A DNA stretch of 64,000 bases. Source: Buddleja alternifolia (lineage: Eukaryota; Streptophyta; Magnoliopsida; Lamiales; Scrophulariaceae). Below the pieces are notes generated by a model that was not told where the DNA came from, made no database searches, and saw only the letters and a program-made list of their open reading frames with translations. The stretch covers positions 2,604,001-2,668,000 of the forward strand of contig CM033394.1 of assembly GCA_019426215.1 (NCBI GenBank), read 5' to 3'. This document shows, one piece after another, positions 57,524 to 64,000 of the stretch. Positions within the stretch are counted from its first letter, which is position 1. Each line of letters opens with the position of its first letter. Position numbers and translations under genes: made by a program.

Positions 57524-58013
57524 TGGTGATAAAGCCGGAGCAATTTTCCTTTTGCCAGAGCAGATTTAATTAATAGACAATTTTATCCTTCAAATCTTCT
57601 TCTACCGTGGACAATCTTTATTCTATTTCACAGAGCAACCAGCCCAATGCTTGTAGCTCCATGCTCCATATCATTGGTCATCATCATCTTCATTTCCGTT
57701 TGTTTTATTTTTTATCTCTTTCGTTTCCATCTAAAATAGGGGCATTTTCACAAAATATTGCAGAGCGATGAGGATTTTTTTAAGATTTTATGGTCTTAAT
57801 TTTTTGCAAAAAGAATTTGAAACCCATCTCATTTTCCCCTGGAGAAGAGAAGAAAATCCACATCAATTGGAAATGTACCTGTGAGAATCGAGGAATTGTT
57901 TATGCCACATTCAAAATAATAATTTAATTAGGTTTTGCACGAATTAATCTTGTATGCCTATTTCATGTATTTGGAATTGATTCTGCCTGCTCATTATTGT
58001 AAAGGCCATATCT

Positions 58014-58187
58014 TTTTTTTTTTTTTGGTTCCCACTGGTTGTTCATATCACATTGGGTATGAGACTAATCCCGCTTCGTGGTACTGAGCCTGCCGCTGGC
58101 CTGAGAGAATATGTCACTAGGAGGAGTCGAACACGTTCTCCACTCGCGAGCGTAGTGGTGGACAAGCCACTACGTCAACCCTTCAGG
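58014..58187 (-). mobile_element. tRNA-derived SINE with a perfect 17-bp target duplication
   Basis: On minus it starts GGGTTGACGTAGTGG (box A-like), has the RNA polymerase III box B match GTTCGACTCC, and ends in an A-rich tail (T run at 58014-58026 on +). TTGTAAAGGCCATATCT occurs at 57997-58013 and 58188-58204, a perfect 17-bp target duplication, the hallmark of LINE-mediated insertion. It is recent enough that the duplication is undecayed. Confidence 0.88.
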
Positions 58188-58311
58188 TTGTAAAGGCCAT
58201 ATCTGTAAGCGAATAAAGTGGCAAAAAATTGAATAATTGTGAAACCAACGGCGGTGGCGGCCTGACAAGTCTGAGTGGTTTTCCAGTTTGGATGTGATTT
58301 TTTAGGGTTGG

Positions 58312-58438
58312 AATGGTCTCGGCACAGCTTTGGCCGTTGGATCACCAATAAGGGGGAGGGGGTCATTTAGCAATTTAACCCCCCCTATTTGTTGATCCAA
58401 CGACCAAAGTTGGACCGAGACCATCCAGCATAGAATTT
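58312..58438. mobile_element. Foldback MITE with about 48-bp arms
   Basis: The left arm (GGAATGGTCTCGG, TTTGGCCGTTGGATCA) and the right arm (TGATCCAACGACCAAAG, CCGAGACCATCC) are imperfect inverse copies around a G-rich/C-rich loop (GGGGGAGGGGG, CCCCCCC). Non-coding. Confidence 0.7.
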
Positions 58439-58723
58439 TCCGATTTTTTACTATTTGGTTGATGTTAATATGAAGGAGTTGAAATTGCAGGCAGTAGTAT
58501 GTTGGATGGTGGAGGCTTTAATGGCGAAAAGCTAGTCTTCAGTGAACGGCGCCGGCCGAAGACTGTCAATAAGGACTTAACATGTGTGTAAATTTACCGA
58601 GGGGTATAAATGTCTATCAATTAAATCTGCTCTGGCAAAAGGATAATTGCTCTGACTTTATCACCCGCTATATATATATATATAAATATATACATACATA
58701 TATATATATGCTGTTTTGAGATA

Positions 58724-60186
58724 GGGAGTTGATATTAGCACTCCACAAAATAATATTGACACTCCACTTTTACTTTTTTTCTTAATCAATTGACAAAATT
58801 GCCATGAGTTTATGAAAGAGTTTTGTTGTAAACTTTTTAGGGCTAAATACAAAATGCCCCCCTGAACTATCCCTAATATCGCATATACCCCCTTAAACTT
58901 TAAAAGGTACCAAAATAGTCTCTCATGGAAATTCATGAGTTATCCAAATGCTCTCATTCAAACACAACCTTGCAATATTAAGCACTATATTAACTTAACC
59001 GATGATTCCTTCATTTTTTTAAATGAATTTATCAAATTAAGTCTTTAAAATTAACAAATCATTTGAATCTTGTAATCTCTTAATTCAAGAATTATGAAAA
59101 ATTATTATGATTATTTAAATATTCTTTAATTAAATCTTATCAACTAACAAATCATTTAAATCTTGTAATCTATAAATTTATAATTTATAGATTAACAAAA
59201 TATTTAATTTAAATTAATAAAATTAACAAATTATCAATTAACAAATTGTAGATTTAAACTACGAAAATTTGTGTTTTCTAATTGTATCATATTCAGTTAT
59301 AAGTTATTTAATTGTATCAACCAACAAATCCTATTTAAATCTATTTACATTTTCTTACAAATCATATAAGTTCAATGAAAAAAGAATTAACCAAGTTTAT
59401 TTGGTGCTTAAATATTGTAAGGTTATGTTTGGGTTGAAGTATTTGGAATTGCTTAAAAAATTTCACAAGGGACTATTTTGGTACCTTTTAAAGTTTAGAG
59501 GGTATATGCGACAGTAAGAATAGTTCAAGGGGGCATTTTGTATTTATCCCTACTTTTTATGAATAATATACTTCTAATTATGGTGAACACTCAAATTATG
59601 GTAAAAATAGAATTAAAAAAAATCAATCCTTTTATTGTAAGAGTCATTTACTACTTTTTTATTTCCTAATACAGTAACTAATATTTTATACTCTAAGTTG
59701 TACTTTACTATTAAATTGTACAAATTTTCAACTACTTCACTTATACATTTTTATGAAATATTAAATTGTAATAATGGAGCAAATGAGAAATTAGGGAGTT
59801 TCTTTCAGTTTGTATGAGATACTTGAATCAGTGATATAAAAGTACTGAACAAATTTTAGGATATATGTGATACACAACCCGTCTAATATCAACGGAATTG
59901 GTAATTTTCTTTTCTATGTTTTGCATATATAAGCTTTATATTAAAATTTAAGATTTTATGAAGGAAAATGAAACACAAAGGGAGAACAAAACATTATTGT
60001 GCTAATTTATCAACAATTTAGCATTTATAAGATAAATGATAGAATAAATAGTTATTCAACATTATTCATTGTAAGATAATACAGTAATAGTTTTTCATTA
60101 ATCTAGGGGCACTATAACTAAATGCGTAAGATAAAAGTTAAAGTGGAGTGCATCTATCATTATTTGGAGTGTTAATATCAATTTCC
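58724..60186. mobile_element. Inverted-repeat DNA element hosting a MULE
   Basis: The left end GGGAGTTGATATTAGCACTC and the right end, reverse-complemented, GGAAATTGATATTAACACTC continue for about 55 bp (both include CACTCCACTTT). The flanks TTTGAGATA and TTTGAAAAA agree at 7 of 9 positions, compatible with a decayed 9-bp duplication. No transposase. The MULE-like element 58840-59550 is inserted inside. Confidence 0.6.
58840..59550. mobile_element. Non-autonomous Mutator-like element (711 bp)
   Basis: The ends GGGCTAAATACAAAATGCCC and, reverse-complemented, GGGATAAATACAAAATGCCC are inverted repeats extending about 95 bp (including AACTTTAAAAGGTACCAAAA). The flanking 9-mers AACTTTTTA (58831-58839) and TACTTTTTA (59551-59559) match at 8 of 9. 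The size of the duplication indicates Mutator superfamily. The interior is AT-rich with no gene. Confidence 0.75.
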
Positions 60187-60854
60187 TTTGAAAAATGTGA
60201 AACTGCACAATCTGAGGTCGATAGAGAAGGCCCTACATCATCGTAATTTCTTCTTCTTTTGTACAATGACACACTTGGGCTAGATGAAATAAAGTCTATT
60301 TATAACAAAATGTATATAAAGAACCCATATATATGTATATATATTGTCTTGTTAAGTTCAATTTTACCATATAAATAATTATGGGGTTTGATAGTGGAGC
60401 TCCATAATTAAATTACTATATAGGAGCTCCAATTTTAATTATCTCTCTTAGCATATGACAACAATTCCCAATTGTTAATAAAAGATGAATATGCCTTTAA
60501 ATATACAATTAAATATTTTCATTTTCTTAATAATTTTGTCTAATAATTGGTTTGTGAATGCATAATATTAGACGATACATATTTGATGCGAGCAAAAAAA
60601 TTGTCTATTCAAAATGTGAATGATGTGATGCGTAAAGTATTTATTATTATTATTTTTATTATTATTATTTGTGCATTTTTATGTTTCTTGAAATTGTCAA
60701 TTATGTGAGAGTATATATTGACGATACTATAAAATTTTCAATTATTATCTATTCAAAATATGGTGTATCTCTTTGCATACAAATTGAGAAATTATTAGAT
60801 ACTTATAACGATTTTTTTTTCAGTTTTTTTTTGTGCAACTTATTTGAGCATTTA
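60187..60854. other. AT-rich intergenic DNA, no gene seen
   Basis: Only short AT-rich frames without family resemblance. Confidence 0.5.
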
Positions 60855-60986
60855 TAAATGACTAAAATATATTGTATTAAACTAACTACTATAACAAACT
60901 ATATAAAATCGATAGATTTGTAAATGACTAAAATATATTGTATTAAACTAACTACTATAACAAACTATATAAAATCGATAGATTTG
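60855..60986 (+). repeat. Perfect tandem duplication of a 66-bp unit
   Basis: Copies 60855-60920 and 60921-60986 appear identical (unit includes TGACTAAAATATATTG and ATAAAATCGATAGATTTG). Their identity indicates a recent duplication or an assembly artefact. Confidence 0.9.
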
Positions 60987-61734
60987 TGTGCATATACAAT
61001 CAAACTGAACTGGTTTTCATTTCAAATTTGATTCTTTGTCGTTTTCGAATTCAACATACTCCATGCGCTATAGTGTTAGTGATAGGTACTATAAAATTTT
61101 CTTTTACGGACCCTTTTCGGATTTCATTAAAGTTTTACATCTATTCAGTTTTTAATTTATAGACTTATTATGATATGTAATAAAATAATAAAGATAATAT
61201 ATTATTTATTTTGATGCATACAAATAGTCTTGTAACTCAATTTTGAAGTTCATATATATTATATTAGATTCAATGAGCATTATTATCATATTTTAATATA
61301 AAATTTAAACTTGGAGCTCTTGTAGTAACTTATGGAGTGGCATTATATACATATATTCTATTAGATTTGGAAAAAAATAAGTATCAATCTTTTATGTAGT
61401 ATGATTAACAATTTTATCCATTAAATTGCCGTGCATGTATATATAAATATATTATTTATTCACCAATTTATATATTTTCAATGGTATTTTAAAATTACCA
61501 TCATATACTCGACATTTAGATTAAATTGATAGGATAGAGAAATTTGCGGAGGATGTTCTATTCTTTCAAGTTTTTTGGACTACGAATGGGCAAGCTCGTG
61601 CTCTATCTTATTTACTCGTAAAAACTAATGTTATTGACACGGAATTACAATTGGTATTATCATAAAATAAAAGAGAACTAAAGAAAAAGTTGCCTAACTA
61701 GCCTAAACTCAACCCCATTACGTATGTATGTATT

Positions 61735-61797
<63 letters not shown>

Positions 61798-63825
61798 GTA
61801 TATTAGAACATTTGGTAACGTTTCAAAACAGAAGATGTTATTATAGACATCATCTTCAATTTGGATTGTTCCCTCAACCGAAAATGTTATCATCAATTTG
61901 GATTTATTTCCCCTTAATTTTAAATCAAGATGTTAGTTATCATAACATCTTCAATTTGGATTTCACAATATTCTTATTTTTCACATTATGATAAAAAATA
62001 AAGACATTGAGTAGCGTCTTTAATAATCCCGCGCGTTTAATTTTTGTTTCATTTATACATTTTTATTTATTTTTAATTCAGATGGTATGGTTCGGATATA
62101 TCATATATGTATACAGTTTGATTTATATTATTCATTTTTACACAAAATAAGATTTATATTATTCATTTTTACACAAAATAAAGCTTACTTGTGTTTATTA
62201 GATTATATTGTTCTTGGAAAATTGTGTTGTAGATAATGTTAGTTAATATATTGAAACAATGGCATTTAACCTTCATCATATGTGCGGTAGTCGAACTTAT
62301 AGACCCAACTACTATGAACCAATATGAATTACCCGACGTGTGAGTCGTTGCGCGTTGAAATGTAAAGTTATTATGCTTGTCTGAACTTTAGAGGATGTAA
62401 TTAGGGGTGTTCGTAGCCTGGTTTCATTTTTATTTTATTTTTTGGTTCATTTGAACCGAATTGCCAAATGTAATTTTTTGGTAGAGAAATCTCAATTTGT
62501 TAATTTCAAAAATAAAACCAAGGGTGCAATTTTGGATGGTGTGGATTGGTTTTCGATTTTTAACTAAAAAAAAAAGTCAAATAAAACCAACAATACATAT
62601 TTGTTAGTGAAAAAGTAGTAATTTCTTTAAAATTATTTAGCGAAAGAATGATAATATATCCATATAGATAAAGCTTAGCGCAAAAGTATTAATCCAAATA
62701 AACAACATAATATGGTCAAAAACTTCATAAGATAAAATATGTATATAATAATTGCAGTTCAGTTTGGTGCGGTTTAGTCAAAAACTACCATCAAACTGAT
62801 TTAGCGGTGCGATTTTCTTTAAAAATCGAAACTACAATTTGCCTAAGAATTTGACAAAAACAATTTGATGCGGTTTAGTTTGGGTGACTTGAGCAATTTT
62901 CCAAAATTGTTGCCCAACCATATATATAATACCGAAAACAAAGCAAAAATTCCAATTATTTTCAATTCTTGTTCTTGCAAATTGCAATAGGTCCAAACCA
63001 GGCTCAATAAGTGAAAAGAAACTTTGCTAAGAAGGGCCCAATGGGCCCCCACTTTAGGCCTTCAACTAGCCTAGTAGTACTAAGTCATGGGCCTTAGAGC
63101 CCAGGCCTAAATTTAACAGGCAAAGAAATTCATTGCTCAGCACAAAGACGAACCAAATTATTAGATATTCAACTCTAAATCAATTGTCATAAGCTCATCC
63201 AGCTCAATTCATAAGGACAACAAACCATCCTTAAACACCTTTTTTTTCTTTCTTTTGTATAAGTTTTGAAGGTAAGCTTGGCTCGATTTTAATAATTAAA
63301 TTGGATAGAGTATGTGCACAAAATTAAGTCATTTAAGCCCAACTCAATTAAAAATCGTTCAGTTTAATAATTTAATCAAATTCAAACACAAATTTTGAAA
63401 TTTTATAGTAATTCAATCTCGATTCTGTCTATTTAGAACCCTACTATTCTGTTGCATTCTTAACAATTTCTCTTAAACTCATTGTACCTTATCCGTAAAC
63501 AAACAAACAAAAAAAAAAATGGTACCTCCTCTGATGGGAAATTGCAAGTCCCATATAGTGGACCCTTTTTAAATTTTAATCTTATTCATTACGAGATTTT
63601 TATATTATGTTCAGTAATTTTGAAAAATTCTCACACTTGATTTCAATCGAAGTTTTTGTCCAAATTTAATAGTCAACTTCAATAGGCAATATTTTGGCCA
63701 TTTTCTTGAGAAGAATTCGTGCTTAAATGCACCCACACATGAATTATATTTAATATCACGATATTTTTATTCAATACTTATGCACAAAATCTCCCCAAAG
63801 AACCGATCAAAATGTTGACTAATGG
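60987..63825. other. AT-rich intergenic DNA with microsatellites and a short tandem duplication
   Basis: A compound (TA)n(TG)n(TA)n microsatellite lies at about 61736-61798. A tandem 31-32-bp duplication (ATTATTCATTTTTACACAAA) is at about 62119-62181. 62400-62880 contains repeated CGGTTTAG / AACCGAA-like phrases of a degenerate dispersed repeat. No gene can be supported. Confidence 0.5.
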
Positions 63826-64000
63826 AGGGGTGTATATAAACCCGCACAACTCGCCCGACCCGCTCAAATCGACCCGAAACGCTGGTTTGAAATTATTAAA
63901 AAATTGTGGTGGGTTGAAAAAATTGCAACCTGCCACTTTCGGGTCGGGTGATGGGTTTAATAATTGTAACCCGCCTAACCCGCCACCCGACCGCTAATTG
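63826..64000. repeat. ACCCGCCCGACCC-type dispersed plant repeat, cut by the window end
   Basis: Compositionally distinct, with inverted phrases ACTCGCCCGACCCGC at the left and TTTCGGGTCGGGTGATGGG, then AACCCGCCACCCGACCG at the right. Such GGGTCGGGT/ACCCGACCC foldback sequences occur in many plant genomes. The element continues beyond the window, so its class is undetermined. Confidence 0.5.

Larger units (their letters stand above)
57525..58668. mobile_element. Terminal-inverted-repeat element (about 1.14 kb) between (TA)n tracts
   Basis: The left end GGTGATAAAGCCGGAGCAAT and the right end, reverse-complemented, GGTGATAAAGTCAGAGCAAT continue as inverted repeats for about 60 bp (through TTTTGCCAGAGCAGATTTAA). 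Both outer flanks are (TA)n. The interior contains a SINE (58014-58187) and a small foldback MITE (about 58312-58438). No transposase. Confidence 0.75.

Noticed and set aside
58100..58187. A functional tRNA gene
   Set aside because: Box A/B-like motifs are present but no cloverleaf with anticodon arm could be drawn, and the A tail plus target duplication identify a SINE.
61678..61991. Frames encoding YIYIYI / VCVCVC runs (also at 49132-49395 and 23764-24142)
   Set aside because: Translations of (TA)n and (TG)n microsatellites.
1..64000. CRISPR arrays, bacterial operons, phage genes
   Set aside because: No spaced direct-repeat arrays with unique spacers, no Shine-Dalgarno-led gene clusters; spliceosomal introns and plant families throughout.

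Overview
This is eukaryotic nuclear DNA from a flowering plant, almost certainly a eudicot. The evidence is two intron-rich genes of plant families, AT-rich intergenic DNA, and several plant transposon types (Sirevirus and other Ty1/copia elements, a TRIM, Mutator-like elements, Stowaway, a tRNA-derived SINE). No bacterial, organellar or viral operon structure and no CRISPR array was seen. All exon boundaries below were read by eye from GT..AG sites, frame continuity and family similarity; no transcript data were available.

There are two host genes, in convergent orientation. (1) A BOR4-type boron (borate) exporter runs on + from 25525 to 29939. It has 13 coding exons, 2040 nt and 679 residues, and is intact. 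(2) A Shaker-type inward-rectifying K+ channel of the AKT1/AKT5/AKT6(SPIK) class runs on - from 49132 to 42436. It has 12 coding exons and about 870 residues, with voltage sensor, pore, cyclic-nucleotide-binding domain, ankyrin repeats and KHA domain. Its selectivity filter reads GFGD instead of GYGD. Exon 6 is 2 nt out of phase with the family, so the gene is either broken or rescued by a downstream splice acceptor.

The rest is mostly transposons, many datable by nesting. From 7312 to 24268 a Mutator-like element (9-bp target duplication TTTAAATCC) contains a TRIM-like LTR element (7657-23235, duplication ATATC). That in turn contains a 14.3-kb, young, nearly complete Sirevirus-type copia element (7938-22275, duplication GTACT) with gag, pol and a 1302-residue third ORF. 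This stack lies directly upstream of the boron transporter.

Between the two genes a Tork/Tnt1-like copia element (30508-41342, duplication GCATA) has its left LTR split by a 7.1-kb composite retroelement (30557-37680, duplication AAGAA). The composite is a mosaic of inverted pol copies and five LTR segments in alternating orientation, best explained by template switching during reverse transcription. I consider it the most unusual object in the window.

Right of the K+ channel lie a MITE, a second TRIM whose LTR holds a 1.8-kb solo LTR (51776-54668), and a run of terminal-inverted-repeat elements. Two of these are embedded in (TA)n tracts; one carries a higher-order minisatellite and the other a SINE with a perfect 17-bp target duplication. 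A Mutator-like element nested in another inverted-repeat element follows. The left edge (1-7000) and right edge (60200-64000) are AT-rich intergenic DNA with repeat fragments and no gene that I can support.
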